Shown here in pieces: positions 56,084 through 64,000 of a stretch of 64,000 nt of DNA. The translations under genes and the position numbers were made by a program. Under the pieces are notes generated by a model. The model saw only the letters and a list, made by a program, of their open reading frames with translations. It ran no database searches and was not told the origin of the DNA. Origin of the DNA: Parvimonas micra. GTDB taxonomy: Bacteria; Bacillota; Clostridia; Tissierellales; Peptoniphilaceae. The stretch is from NCBI RefSeq assembly GCF_900637905.1, contig NZ_LR134472.1, positions 1,612,001-1,676,000 on the forward strand. Reading direction: 5' to 3'. Position 1 is the first letter of the stretch, and the number at the start of each line of letters is the position of its first letter.

Positions 56084-56689
56084 ATGAATAATTTTAATAT
56101 TATTTTAGCTAGTAATTCACAAAGGAGAAAAGAGCTTTTAAAATTCATATTTAATGAATTCAAAGTAATTCCCGCTAATATTGATGAAAGAACCTTAGAA
56201 CGAAAATTTTTAAGTAAAACAACTAAAGATGATAAATCAAAATATAGCGAATTGTGTGATATACTATCTTTAGAAAAATATAAAAAAGTAGCTAAAGATT
56301 ACAAAAGTTCTTTAATTGTTTCAGCAGATACAATTGTCTATGATGATAAATATTTATTTGGAAAACCAAACAATTATGAAGAAGCAAAACATATGTTAGA
56401 ATATTTATCAGGAAAAGAACATATTGTTCAAACTTCAATTACAATATATTTTAAAGATACTTTCTCAACATTTTCCGAAAAAAGTTATGTAACATTTTAT
56501 GATTTAGATATCGTTCAAAAAAACACAATTGAATCATATATTAAAAACGAAAATCCTTATGATAAAGCTGGCGGCTATGGAATACAAGACGGTGCTAGTC
56601 TTTTAATAAAACGTATAAATGGTGATTATTTTAATATTGTTGGACTTCCTATTTCAAAATTAAATAGAAAATTATTAGAAATTTTATAA
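56084..56689 (+). CDS. maf: Maf-like nucleoside triphosphate pyrophosphatase
   Basis: A 201-residue house-cleaning enzyme that hydrolyses dTTP/UTP or modified nucleotides. The signature ILASNSQRRKELL (about 6-18), catalytic SADTIV (about 84-89), GKPNNYEEAKHML and PYDKAGGYGIQDGA are present. Bacillus Maf also affects septum formation. TAGGAGAG precedes the ATG. It is a + strand gene in the otherwise - strand half of the window. Confidence 0.93.
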   Translation: MNNFNIILASNSQRRKELLKFIFNEFKVIPANIDERTLERKFLSKTTKDDKSKYSELCDILSLEKYKKVAKDYKSSLIVSADTIVYDDKYLFGKPNNYEEAKHMLEYLSGKEHIVQTSITIYFKDTFSTFSEKSYVTFYDLDIVQKNTIESYIKNENPYDKAGGYGIQDGASLLIKRINGDYFNIVGLPISKLNRKLLEIL

Positions 56690-56691
56690 TT

Positions 56692-56736
56692 AAAGACAAA
56701 AAATCTAATGGCTAAACCATTAGATTTTTTGTCTTT
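56692..56736. terminator. Long bidirectional terminator between maf and truB
   Basis: A perfect 20-bp stem (56692-56711 with 56717-56736) with a 5-nt loop, with A-runs on the left and T-runs on the right, separates convergent maf and truB. Confidence 0.92.
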
Positions 56737-56821
56737 TTTCTTTATTTCAATTTAGTAATTTTATAATAAATCTAGAAGAATATGTTTAAAATAGATATAG
56801 TAAAATAAATCCAATCACAAA

Positions 56822-57718
56822 TTAATCATCGCTATCAGATTTATAGAATATATTTATCATCTTCAAAAGCTTTCCACTCTCTTCAGAAACAAGTTCTCCA
56901 ATTCCAATAAAAATATTATCGCAGTATATTTTAAATATTCCTTCTTTTTCAATATCGAAAGTTTTTCTAAGCCCATTTGAAATATGTTTAAAATATTTTT
57001 TGTCAAAGTCTATTCTTTCATATTCAAACACGTCTTCTATCTTCATTAAAGAATTATATAACTGATTTTCATTAAAATTTTTAAGCCTTTCTAAAGAAAA
57101 TGCATTTTCAATCTTAAAAATCCCATATTTACTTCTACAAAGAGAACTCATATAAGCAAAATTATCTGTATCTGATGCAATATCGTTAAATAACGAGCGG
57201 ATATATGTTCCTTTTGAGCAATTTACTTCAAAACGTATTTTATTATCATAAAAATTGAGAATTATAAGAGAATAAATTTCAGCCTCTCTTTTTTCTCTTT
57301 CTACTTCAATTCCTAATCTTGCGTATTCATATAATCTTTTTCCATTTTTCTTTAAAGCAGAATACATTGGCGGTATTTGAGAAATTTTCTTATTATCGTA
57401 TTCCTTTATAACTTCAAAAAATTGATTTTTATCTAAATAAACTTCTTTAGAATTAAGACTTCCTCCCCAAATATCTAAAGTATCAGTTTCTATTCCTAAA
57501 GTCATTTCTCCAACATAACATTTCCCCATACTTTGAATATATTCGACAATCTTTGTAGCATTTCCAATTGCAATGGGTAAAACTCCAGTTGCATTGGGAT
57601 CAAGAGTTCCTGCATGTCCAATCTTTTTAGTTTTATATATTTTTCTAACAATATTTACTACATCTCTACTTGTAAATCCTTTTGGCTTATAGACATTTAA
57701 TATACCATTAAAATTCAT
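56822..57718 (-). CDS. truB: tRNA pseudouridine55 synthase TruB
   Basis: A 298-residue pseudouridine synthase. GILNVYKPKGFTSRDVV opens it, the catalytic Asp is in GHAGTLDPNATGVLPIA (about 37-53), and KCYVGEMTLG and SQIPPMYSALKKNGKRLYEYAR follow. The ATG at 57718 lies inside the end of the DHH gene (11-bp overlap); a GTG at 57730 is the alternative start. It belongs to the nusA-infB-rbfA-nrnA-truB run; ribF, often next, is absent. Confidence 0.95.
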   Translation of the reverse strand: MNFNGILNVYKPKGFTSRDVVNIVRKIYKTKKIGHAGTLDPNATGVLPIAIGNATKIVEYIQSMGKCYVGEMTLGIETDTLDIWGGSLNSKEVYLDKNQFFEVIKEYDNKKISQIPPMYSALKKNGKRLYEYARLGIEVEREKREAEIYSLIILNFYDNKIRFEVNCSKGTYIRSLFNDIASDTDNFAYMSSLCRSKYGIFKIENAFSLERLKNFNENQLYNSLMKIEDVFEYERIDFDKKYFKHISNGLRKTFDIEKEGIFKIYCDNIFIGIGELVSEESGKLLKMINIFYKSDSDD

Positions 57719-58700
57719 TTGTATACTCACTTTTTAATCTTTCTAAAAATAAATTAACAACAGATTCAAAATCACCATCTATAATACAACCAGCAGCTCT
57801 TGTGTGTCCTCCACCGTTAAAATAACCACATACTTTAGAAACATCAACAAATTCTTTACTTCTTACACTACCTTTAAATACATTTTTTTCCATTTCTTTA
57901 AATAGAATAGAAACTTCAAATCCATTAATATCTCTGTAATAATTTACGACATCATCAACCATATCCATTGTTAAATCGGTACCTTCAAAATCAGATTCAA
58001 ACATTCCTATTACTGCAACTTTATTGTCAAAATATAATTTTGCTCTATTTATTAATTTATTTTTTAGCATTTCAACTTCAAAAATATTATTTTGATAAAG
58101 TTTTTTATAAATATAGTCTTTATCTGCACCTAAATCATAAAGATTAGCACATACTCTTAAAGTAGAAGACGTAGATGATTCATATAGAAATCTATATGTA
58201 TCAGTATTTATTCCTACTAATAAAGCATTCGCTATATCTTTTGAAATTTTAAAATTAAAATCTTTAAACAAATTATAAACTATTTCACAAGTTGAGCTCA
58301 TATTAGGAAATACATAATTTAAATCTCCAAAATAATCATTAGTCTTATGATGATCTATATTTATAGTTTTTTTGGCTCTTTTTCTAAAAAGTTCTCCAAT
58401 ATCTCCAGGTCTATCTACCTCTCCACAGTCAACATAAATCAATAAGTCTAAATCTTGTTCTTCAGTTTCTCTAATATTATCAATAGTATCAAGAAATAAC
58501 AAGTTTTGTGGAAAGTTATCTACTTTTATCCCAAATATATTTTTATTCAGATTTTCTCTAACCCCTAGTATTACGGATATTGTAGAGCCAATATTATCTC
58601 CATCAGGATTTTTGTGAGAAATAACTCCAATATTATCAGATGATTTTATTAAGTTTAAAATTTCTTCAGTACTATTGTTCTTCTTCATTAGCATTACCAT
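57708..58700 (-). CDS. nrnA: DHH/DHHA1 phosphoesterase, NrnA-like oligoribonuclease/pAp phosphatase
   Basis: A 330-residue protein with the DHH motifs SHKNPDGDNIGS, VDCGE and DHHKTNDYF (about 108-116) and a C-terminal DHHA1 domain with GGGHTRAAGC. NrnA degrades nanoRNAs and 3'-phosphoadenosine-5'-phosphate, using manganese. The ATG at 58700 has AGAGAG upstream; two further in-frame ATGs follow within 12 bp. It overlaps rbfA by 29 bp. Confidence 0.92.
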   Translation of the reverse strand: MVMLMKKNNSTEEILNLIKSSDNIGVISHKNPDGDNIGSTISVILGVRENLNKNIFGIKVDNFPQNLLFLDTIDNIRETEEQDLDLLIYVDCGEVDRPGDIGELFRKRAKKTINIDHHKTNDYFGDLNYVFPNMSSTCEIVYNLFKDFNFKISKDIANALLVGINTDTYRFLYESSTSSTLRVCANLYDLGADKDYIYKKLYQNNIFEVEMLKNKLINRAKLYFDNKVAVIGMFESDFEGTDLTMDMVDDVVNYYRDINGFEVSILFKEMEKNVFKGSVRSKEFVDVSKVCGYFNGGGHTRAAGCIIDGDFESVVNLFLERLKSEYTNEF

Positions 58701-59070
58701 ATAATTCTCTCTTTTCTCTGTCCTCTTTAGAAACTTTTATTATTAATTCGTTCATTAAAGCAGCTTTTTCAAATGATTCATCTAATTTAAAAATTAATTT
58801 TGGAGTATGCCTCAAGTCTAAAGTCTCAGAAATTCTTTTTTTCATATATCCAGTTGCACTTTCAAGACCTTTCATAGTTTTTTCTTTGGTTTTTGTATCT
58901 CCAAAAACACCAATGCTAACGTAACAAATGCCCAAATCATTTGTTACGCTAACTTTTGTTATATTTGTTATTGATGGATCTATTCTGTTATCTTTAATTC
59001 CATTATAAATAGCATCTGATAAAACTCTATTAATTTCAGATTCTATTCTTCCAAGTCTTTTTGCATTCAT
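58672..59070 (-). CDS. rbfA: 30S ribosome-binding factor RbfA
   Basis: A 132-residue KH-fold cold-shock assembly factor: RLGRIESEINRVLSDAI at the start, SITNITKVSVTNDLGICYVSIGVFG in the middle and RHTPKLIFKLDESFEKA near the end are all family signatures. It helps mature the 16S 5' end. It lies 9 bp after infB and overlaps nrnA. Confidence 0.96.
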   Translation of the reverse strand: MNAKRLGRIESEINRVLSDAIYNGIKDNRIDPSITNITKVSVTNDLGICYVSIGVFGDTKTKEKTMKGLESATGYMKKRISETLDLRHTPKLIFKLDESFEKAALMNELIIKVSKEDREKRELYGNANEEEQ

Positions 59071-59079
59071 AAAAAACCT

Positions 59080-61668
59080 CTATCTTTCAACTTCCTTATC
59101 AATATAGGCTTCAATTATATCTGTTTCTTTTAAATCATTATAATTTGCTATTCCCAATCCACCTTCATATCCAGTTAAAAGCTCTTTAGCATCATCTTTA
59201 AATCTCTTCAATGAACTAATTTCACCTTCATGCAAGATAATTCCATCTCTAAGAAGTCTTACTTTTGCATTTCTAGTAACTTTTCCGTTCAATACATAAA
59301 CTCCAGCTACAGTACCTATTCCCGGAACTTTAAATGTTGCTCTAACTTCAGCTCTACCAATTACTTCTTCAACAAAAGTAGGTGCTAACATTCCTTTTAC
59401 AGCTAATTTAATATCTTCAATTGCATCATAAATTACTCTATATGTTCTGATATCAACATTTTCATGTCTTGATAAGTCAATTGCACCTTGTGAAGGTCTA
59501 ACATTAAATCCAATTATTATTGCATTACTTGCAGCTGCTAACATTACATCAGATTCATTAATTCCTCCCACTGCACCATGAATTATATTAACTTTAACTT
59601 CTTCATTACTTAATTTTTCTAAAGAATTTTTAACTGCATCAACTGTTCCTCTAACATCTGTCTTAATAATAATTTTAATTTCTTTTAAATTACCATCTTG
59701 AATTTTATCAAATAAATCATCTAAAGAAACCTTATTTCCGGAAGCAATCATATTTTCCTTTTGTACATTTAAAATTCTTTGTGCATATCCTCTTGCAGTT
59801 TTTTCATCTTTAACTGCATAAATGAAACTTCCCGCTTCAGGAACTTCTGAAAGTCCTAAAATTACTGCCGGCGTTGAAGGAGTTGCCTTTTTTATTTTCT
59901 TTCCTTTATCATCAAACATAGCTCTTATTCTACCTGTAGATGTTCCTGAAATAACTATATCTCCTGAATTTAGAGTGCCTTTTTGTACTAAAATAGTTGC
60001 AACAGGACCTCTACCTTTATCAAGTTGTGCTTCAATCACCGTTCCAATAGCCATTCTATTAGGATTTGCTTTTAGCTCTTCTACTTCAGCAACCATAAGA
60101 ACCATTTCTAACAATTCATCAATTCCTTCCCCCGTTTTTGCAGAAACAGGTATTGTAATTACATCTCCACCCCAATCTTCGGGCAATAATCCGTTATCGG
60201 CAAGCTCAGTCTTTACTCTTTCAGGATTTGCACCTTCTTTGTCTATTTTGTTAATAGCCACGATAATTGGAACCCCAGCATCTTTTGAATGATTAATAGC
60301 TTCAATAGTTTGTGGCATAACACCATCATCAGCTGCAACTACGAGAATAGAAATATCTGTAACTTTTGCTCCTCTTGAACGCATAGCAGTAAACGCTTCA
60401 TGTCCAGGAGTATCTAAGAACACAATTTTACTATTATTTATATTTACGGTGTACGCTCCTATATGTTGTGTAATTCCACCTGCTTCTTGACTTGTAACCT
60501 TAGACTTTCTAATATAGTCTAATAATGAAGTTTTACCATGATCAACATGTCCCATTACAGTTACAACAGGAGGTCTTGTTACCAAATCTTCTTTTTTGTC
60601 TTCATAGTCCAATGATAAAATTTCATTTTCTTCTGTAATTTCAGGTGTTTCTAAAATTACAGTTTTTCCAAATTCCTCAGCAATTAAACTTGCACAGTCA
60701 AAGTCAATTTCTTGATTTAGTCCTGCCATTATACCAAGCGAAATTAATTTTGAAATTACTTGAGAACTATTTATACCTAAACTTTCAGAAAAATCTTTTA
60801 CAGTTATACTTTCAGGAATTTTAATTTCTCCAACATTTTCTATCTTGTTTTCAAATTCTAAATCGCTATTACTTTTAGTTTTATGATTAGCTTTATTTTT
60901 CTTTTTAGCAGGTTTTAATATAAGATTCGGATTTCTATCCTCTCTCATTTTATGTTCATTTAAAGATTTATTTTTCTTGTTTTTTTCTTGACCTTGTAGA
61001 TGTGTTTTTCTAGCATCTCTTTTTTCAATTGCCGGATCAACTACTTCTACAACATCATCTAAAAATTCTCTTTTTCTATCATCAAACTTTCTGCCAAAAT
61101 CTTTTTTATCTTTTCCAAAGTTTCTATTATCTTTATTGAAACCTTCTTTTTTATCTTTATTAAAAGGTTTATTATCTTTATTGAAATTTTGTTTTTTGTC
61201 TTTGTTAAAACCTTCTTTTTTATCTTTACCAAAATTTCTGTTATCTTTACTATAATTACCTTTTTTATCTTTATTAAATATCTTATTATCCTTACTGAAA
61301 TTTTGTTTATTATCTTTATTATATCCTTCTTTATGTCCTTTATTATCCTTATTGAATGATTTATTATCTTTTTTATAACCTTCTTTTGAATTTTTATTAT
61401 CTTTATTAAAGTTATCCTTTCTTTCTTTACTTACATTATTTTTCTTTTCGTCAGACTTATTTTCAGTTTTAACTACTTTTTTTTCGTTCTTCTTATTTTT
61501 TTCTGCCTCAATTTTTCTAAAATGTCCAATTACAATTTCCAAATCTTTTCCTTCAAGAATAGACATATGACTCTTTACTTCTACTCCCAGTCCGTTTATT
61601 ATATTAATTAATTCCTTGCTTTGAAGATTTAACCCCTTTGCAAGTTCATGTACTCTAACTTTACTCAT
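59080..61668 (-). CDS. infB: Translation initiation factor IF-2 with a repetitive lysine/asparagine linker
   Basis: An 862-residue GTPase that places initiator tRNA on the 30S subunit. An IF2-N subdomain (1-50) is followed by a highly basic repeat linker (about 87-190), a second IF2-N domain (about 290-340, [18 protein letters not shown]), then the G domain with G1 (GHVDHGKTS, about 375), [16 protein letters not shown] and NKID, and domains II-IV ending in [16 protein letters not shown]. It lies 18 bp after ylxR with no ylxQ between. Confidence 0.98.
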   Translation of the reverse strand: MSKVRVHELAKGLNLQSKELINIINGLGVEVKSHMSILEGKDLEIVIGHFRKIEAEKNKKNEKKVVKTENKSDEKKNNVSKERKDNFNKDNKNSKEGYKKDNKSFNKDNKGHKEGYNKDNKQNFSKDNKIFNKDKKGNYSKDNRNFGKDKKEGFNKDKKQNFNKDNKPFNKDKKEGFNKDNRNFGKDKKDFGRKFDDRKREFLDDVVEVVDPAIEKRDARKTHLQGQEKNKKNKSLNEHKMREDRNPNLILKPAKKKNKANHKTKSNSDLEFENKIENVGEIKIPESITVKDFSESLGINSSQVISKLISLGIMAGLNQEIDFDCASLIAEEFGKTVILETPEITEENEILSLDYEDKKEDLVTRPPVVTVMGHVDHGKTSLLDYIRKSKVTSQEAGGITQHIGAYTVNINNSKIVFLDTPGHEAFTAMRSRGAKVTDISILVVAADDGVMPQTIEAINHSKDAGVPIIVAINKIDKEGANPERVKTELADNGLLPEDWGGDVITIPVSAKTGEGIDELLEMVLMVAEVEELKANPNRMAIGTVIEAQLDKGRGPVATILVQKGTLNSGDIVISGTSTGRIRAMFDDKGKKIKKATPSTPAVILGLSEVPEAGSFIYAVKDEKTARGYAQRILNVQKENMIASGNKVSLDDLFDKIQDGNLKEIKIIIKTDVRGTVDAVKNSLEKLSNEEVKVNIIHGAVGGINESDVMLAAASNAIIIGFNVRPSQGAIDLSRHENVDIRTYRVIYDAIEDIKLAVKGMLAPTFVEEVIGRAEVRATFKVPGIGTVAGVYVLNGKVTRNAKVRLLRDGIILHEGEISSLKRFKDDAKELLTGYEGGLGIANYNDLKETDIIEAYIDKEVER
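61099..61410 (-). repeat. Tandem repeats coding for an NKDNK-type linker in IF-2
   Basis: Residues 87-190 of IF-2 are degenerate repeats built from [21 protein letters not shown] and similar units, seen in DNA as recurrent TTATCTTTATT and CTTTTTTATC stretches. The two longest matching protein units (NRNFGKDKK) occur at about 143-151 and 181-189. Such repeats can vary in number between strains. Confidence 0.85.
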
Positions 61669-61686
61669 ACTAGCACCCCTTTGCTA

Positions 61687-61953
61687 TTAAATAGAATCTA
61701 CATATTTTTTCAATTCTTCATAAAATTCACTACTAATTTCTGATTCTAATGCAATATTTAATCTTTTATTTTTCTTAGCTTTATCAACACATTTATTTGA
61801 AATACAGATATAAGCGCCCCTACCATTCTTCTTTCCGCTTATGTCCAATAAAACTCCTTCATCTTTATTATTTACAATTCTCAATAACTCTTTTTTTTCT
61901 TTCTGCTCTCCGCAAGCAACACATTTTCTCATAGGAATTTTTTTCGTTTTCAT
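61687..61953 (-). CDS. rnpM: YlxR/RnpM family RNA-binding protein
   Basis: An 88-residue DUF448 protein. The motif KIPMRKCVACGEQKEKKELLRI opens it and GRGAYIC with a later Cys follows. The Bacillus homologue YlxR (RnpM) binds the RNase P RNA and modulates its activity; rnpB lies 20 kb away in this window. It sits between nusA and infB (8 and 18 bp gaps) as in other Firmicutes, but the L7Ae-like ylxQ that normally follows is missing. Confidence 0.93.
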   Translation of the reverse strand: MKTKKIPMRKCVACGEQKEKKELLRIVNNKDEGVLLDISGKKNGRGAYICISNKCVDKAKKNKRLNIALESEISSEFYEELKKYVDSI

Positions 61954-61961
61954 ACAATCAC

Positions 61962-63077
61962 CTATAATTCAAAACCGTTATCTATAAATTCATGTTCTCC
62001 ATCAAAGCCAACTTCTATCAACCCATTTTCAATGTCTTCTTTATATTTTTCTAAGCCTTTAATATCTATTCTCCAATTTGTAAGTTTAGCAGCAAGCCTT
62101 GCATTCTGTCCTTCCTTACCAATAGCTAATGATAGCTGTGAATCAGGAACAATTATTCTAGCTCTATTTTCACTCTCATTAGTAAAAACAGCTATAACTT
62201 CGGATGGACTTAAAGAATTTGATAAATATTCTTTTACATTCTTACTATAAACAATAATATCTATTTTTTCTCCTTTAAGCTCTTTAATAATTGAACTGAC
62301 TCTTGATCTCTTATAACCAACACAAGCTCCTACAGGATCTACGTCATCATTTTTAGAAAAAACTGCAATTTTTGTTCTACTACCCGGTTCTCTCGCAATA
62401 GATTGAATTTCTACTGTTCCATCCAGTATTTCAGGAACTTCCAACTCAAACAATTTTAACACAAAATTTACATCAGATCTAGAAAGTAAAACTTGAGCTC
62501 CTTTAGGAGTATTTTTTACTTCCTTAACGTAAAACTTTAATCTTTCTCCAACACGATAAACTTCACTCTTTATTTGTTCCGGAGGAGTTACGATAGCTTC
62601 AAGTTTTCCTAAATTTATAAATAAATTATTTCTGTCAATTCTTTGAATTTGTCCTGAAATAAGTTCTCTTTCTTTATCTTGAAAATCATTGTAAATTACT
62701 TCTCTTTCAGCATCTTTAATCTTTTGAATAACAATATTTCTTGCGGTTTGAGCAGCAACTCTACCAAAATCCATAGTTTTTAATTTTATAGAAACTTCAT
62801 CACCAAGAGAATATTTCGTGCTAATGGCTTTTGCATCATCCAAAGAAATTTCAGTTATATTATCTTCTACAACTTCAACTACAGTTTTTATTGCAAACAA
62901 TTCAACTTTTCCTGTTGTTCTATTAATATTTATCTTTACATTTTCATATTCTCCAAAGTTTTTTTCATAACTTTTTAAAAGTGCTTTTTCCAAAGAATCA
63001 AAAATTATCTCTTTTGAAACTCCTTTTTCACGTTCAATTTCATCTAATGCTCTTAAAAAATCTGTTGTTCCTTTCAT
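61962..63077 (-). CDS. nusA: Transcription elongation/termination factor NusA
   Basis: A 371-residue protein with the N-terminal RNA polymerase-binding domain (1-125, FLRALDEIEREKGVSKEIIFDSLEKAL), an S1 domain (about 133-200, GQIQRIDRNNLFINLGKLEA) and two KH domains (DPVGACVGYKRSRVSSIIKEL and SLAIGKEGQNARLAAKLT). The enterobacterial C-terminal acidic repeats are absent, as in Bacillus. The ATG at 63077 is 6 nt from GGAG; the adjacent ATG at 63080 is too close. Confidence 0.97.
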   Translation of the reverse strand: MKGTTDFLRALDEIEREKGVSKEIIFDSLEKALLKSYEKNFGEYENVKININRTTGKVELFAIKTVVEVVEDNITEISLDDAKAISTKYSLGDEVSIKLKTMDFGRVAAQTARNIVIQKIKDAEREVIYNDFQDKERELISGQIQRIDRNNLFINLGKLEAIVTPPEQIKSEVYRVGERLKFYVKEVKNTPKGAQVLLSRSDVNFVLKLFELEVPEILDGTVEIQSIAREPGSRTKIAVFSKNDDVDPVGACVGYKRSRVSSIIKELKGEKIDIIVYSKNVKEYLSNSLSPSEVIAVFTNESENRARIIVPDSQLSLAIGKEGQNARLAAKLTNWRIDIKGLEKYKEDIENGLIEVGFDGEHEFIDNGFEL

Positions 63078-63087
63078 CATCTTCTCC

Positions 63088-63552
63088 TTAAATTTCAATT
63101 TGTGATTTTATTATTGCAATATCTTTTCTTGAGAAAATAATACTTGATTTACCTATTTCTAAAGTTAATTTTTCTCTGTCAAAAGATTTTAAATACCCAA
63201 TAAATTCCTTTTCATTATTTATTTTTTTATAACATTTTACTAAAACTTTTTTACCAATAAAAGTTTTTAATTGTTCATCGCTTTTTATTTCTCTTTCTAC
63301 TCCAGGAGATGAGACTTCTAAGAAATATGAATCTTCTATGGGATCTACTTCATCTAGCCAATCACTTATAATATTACTTGTCATTTCACAAGAATCCAAA
63401 TCGACTCCACCGTCTTTATCAATAAAAATCCTTAGTACATTTCCTTTTGGCTCTTTCACATATTCCACGTTCACAAAATAAATTCCTTTCTCCAAAAGAA
63501 TAGTCTTAAAGTTTTTTTCAATAGTTTTTAACAATTCATTTTCTTTTTTCAA
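63088..63552 (-). CDS. rimP: Ribosome maturation factor RimP
   Basis: A 154-residue protein with the RimP signatures LRIFIDKDGGVDLDSCEMTS and YFLEVSSPGVEREI and a C-terminal SH3-like domain. It assists 30S assembly. It starts at TTG (63552) with AAGGAG 7 nt upstream and is the first gene of rimP-nusA-ylxR-infB-rbfA-nrnA-truB. Confidence 0.95.
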   Translation of the reverse strand: MKKENELLKTIEKNFKTILLEKGIYFVNVEYVKEPKGNVLRIFIDKDGGVDLDSCEMTSNIISDWLDEVDPIEDSYFLEVSSPGVEREIKSDEQLKTFIGKKVLVKCYKKINNEKEFIGYLKSFDREKLTLEIGKSSIIFSRKDIAIIKSQIEI

Positions 63553-63589
63553 AATTTTCTCCTTTCAACCATTAATTAAACTAAAACGA

Positions 63590-63611
63590 AAGAGTGGGAC
63601 AACCCACTCTT
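63590..63611 (-). promoter_or_regulatory. Leader hairpin of the rimP-nusA operon
   Basis: A perfect 9-bp GC-containing stem (63611-63603 with 63598-63590) with a 4-nt loop lies in the 5' leader, followed on the - strand by TTTCGTTTT. It sits downstream of the operon promoter and 37 nt before rimP, so it could be a leaky attenuator, or the terminator of the upstream gene with the promoter placed before it. Confidence 0.6.
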
Positions 63612-63634
63612 AATTTAAAAGAATATCTTCAATT

Positions 63635-63663
63635 ATTATAACATATAATTTTTTTGTTTTCAA
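63635..63663 (-). promoter_or_regulatory. Promoter of the rimP-nusA-infB operon
   Basis: On the - strand, TTGAAA (63663-63658) and TATAAT (63640-63635) are spaced 17 bp, with an extended TG before the -10. The start would be near 63628, giving a 75-nt leader that contains the hairpin. Confidence 0.75.
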
Positions 63664-63679
63664 CTATTTTTATAATAAA

Positions 63680-64000
63680 TTACATATCTCTACTTGCAAT
63701 AATATTTACGCCAGTATTTAATACATTTTCTAAAATAACATCTCCCACTTTTATTGGAGAAACGACTTCAATTTTATTTAGTTCTCTCATAACATCAAAA
63801 ATCATATTTTTAGGAATCTCTGAAGAAGTTTTTACAGGTAGTCTATTATGAATGGCATTCTTTATCTTTACAGTAGAAGTTATAGTTCTAGTTGGAAAAG
63901 TTAATTCTTTTTTACCATAACTTGCACCCTTTGGACATTTATTTCCAGTTACTTCATAATCGCTATCTTCATCAACTGATATTCTACATCCAACAGGGCA
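63680..64000 (-). CDS. DUF1667 protein, 5' end cut off by the window
   Basis: The frame is open from 64000 to the stop at 63682-63680 (106 residues seen). The visible part starts at a CPVGCRI segment and has CPKGASYGKKELTFPTRTI and the C-terminal VKIGD-like segment IKVGDVILENVLNTGVNIIASR, which match DUF1667. Members are small cysteine-rich proteins encoded beside glycerol-3-phosphate dehydrogenase and an FAD-dependent oxidoreductase in anaerobes, so a glp operon probably lies just beyond the window. The cysteines suggest a metal or Fe-S site. Confidence 0.82.
   Translation of the reverse strand, partial: CPVGCRISVDEDSDYEVTGNKCPKGASYGKKELTFPTRTITSTVKIKNAIHNRLPVKTSSEIPKNMIFDVMRELNKIEVVSPIKVGDVILENVLNTGVNIIASRDM

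Noticed and set aside
1-64000. tRNA genes, CRISPR arrays and insertion sequences
   Set aside because: All gaps longer than 70 bp were read on both strands; none has a tRNA T-arm signature, a regularly spaced repeat or a transposase.

Overview
The window is chromosomal DNA from a very AT-rich, low-GC Gram-positive anaerobe. Gene content (smc-ftsY-ylxM-ffh-rpsP-khpA-rimM-trmD-rplS; dnaG-rpoD; rimP-nusA-ylxR-infB-rbfA; A-type RNase P RNA; a selenoprotein SelD) and protein style point to the Tissierellia/Peptoniphilaceae (Parvimonas-like). That placement is an inference from protein recognition, not from a search. No tRNA, rRNA, CRISPR array, transposase or prophage block was found.

Layout. From 2 to 28334 every gene lies on the + strand: a partial radical SAM gene; the SMC/SRP/ribosome-biogenesis run (918-9386); rarA and asnS; comEA followed by the selenium genes selD (with an in-frame UGA and SECIS hairpin), selA and selB; an orphan atypical response regulator; pheS-pheT-zapA-mutS2-argS; a TPR protein; and a Xer-type tyrosine recombinase. 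From 28456 to 51920 every gene lies on the - strand: efp, VanW, nth, a PLP enzyme, miaA-mutL-mutS-miaB, smpB-rnr, rnpB, nif3-trmK-rpoD-dnaG-recO-era-cdd-dgkA-ybeY-phoH, coaD and rsmD. A mixed segment (52.1-56.7 kb) holds tandem mgtE genes, a divergent S24-family repressor with a 43-residue membrane peptide gene, and maf. From 56.8 to 63.6 kb the - strand resumes with truB-nrnA-rbfA-infB-ylxR-nusA-rimP, ending in a partial DUF1667 gene.

The most informative structure is at 27.2-28.4 kb. A perfect 12-bp inverted repeat with a 6-bp centre sits 28 bp upstream of the Xer recombinase gene, and about 1 kb further on gene orientation flips from all + to nearly all -. Together they look like a dif site at the replication terminus, with the recombinase gene next to its own site as in the streptococcal XerS/difSL arrangement.

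The second system of interest is at 55.0-55.9 kb: a self-cleaving CI/LexA-like repressor, two back-to-back promoters covered by three TAACTTnnnAAG sites, and a tiny single-pass membrane protein with a near-consensus promoter and strong ribosome binding site. It resembles a damage- or stress-induced switch controlling a small membrane effector.

Other points: MutL has lost its endonuclease metal-binding motifs; the response regulator lacks the acidic pocket and the conserved lysine; IF2 carries an expanded lysine/asparagine repeat linker; several operon leaders (ylxM, rplS, xer, rimP-nusA) contain hairpins close to the promoter that may be regulatory.
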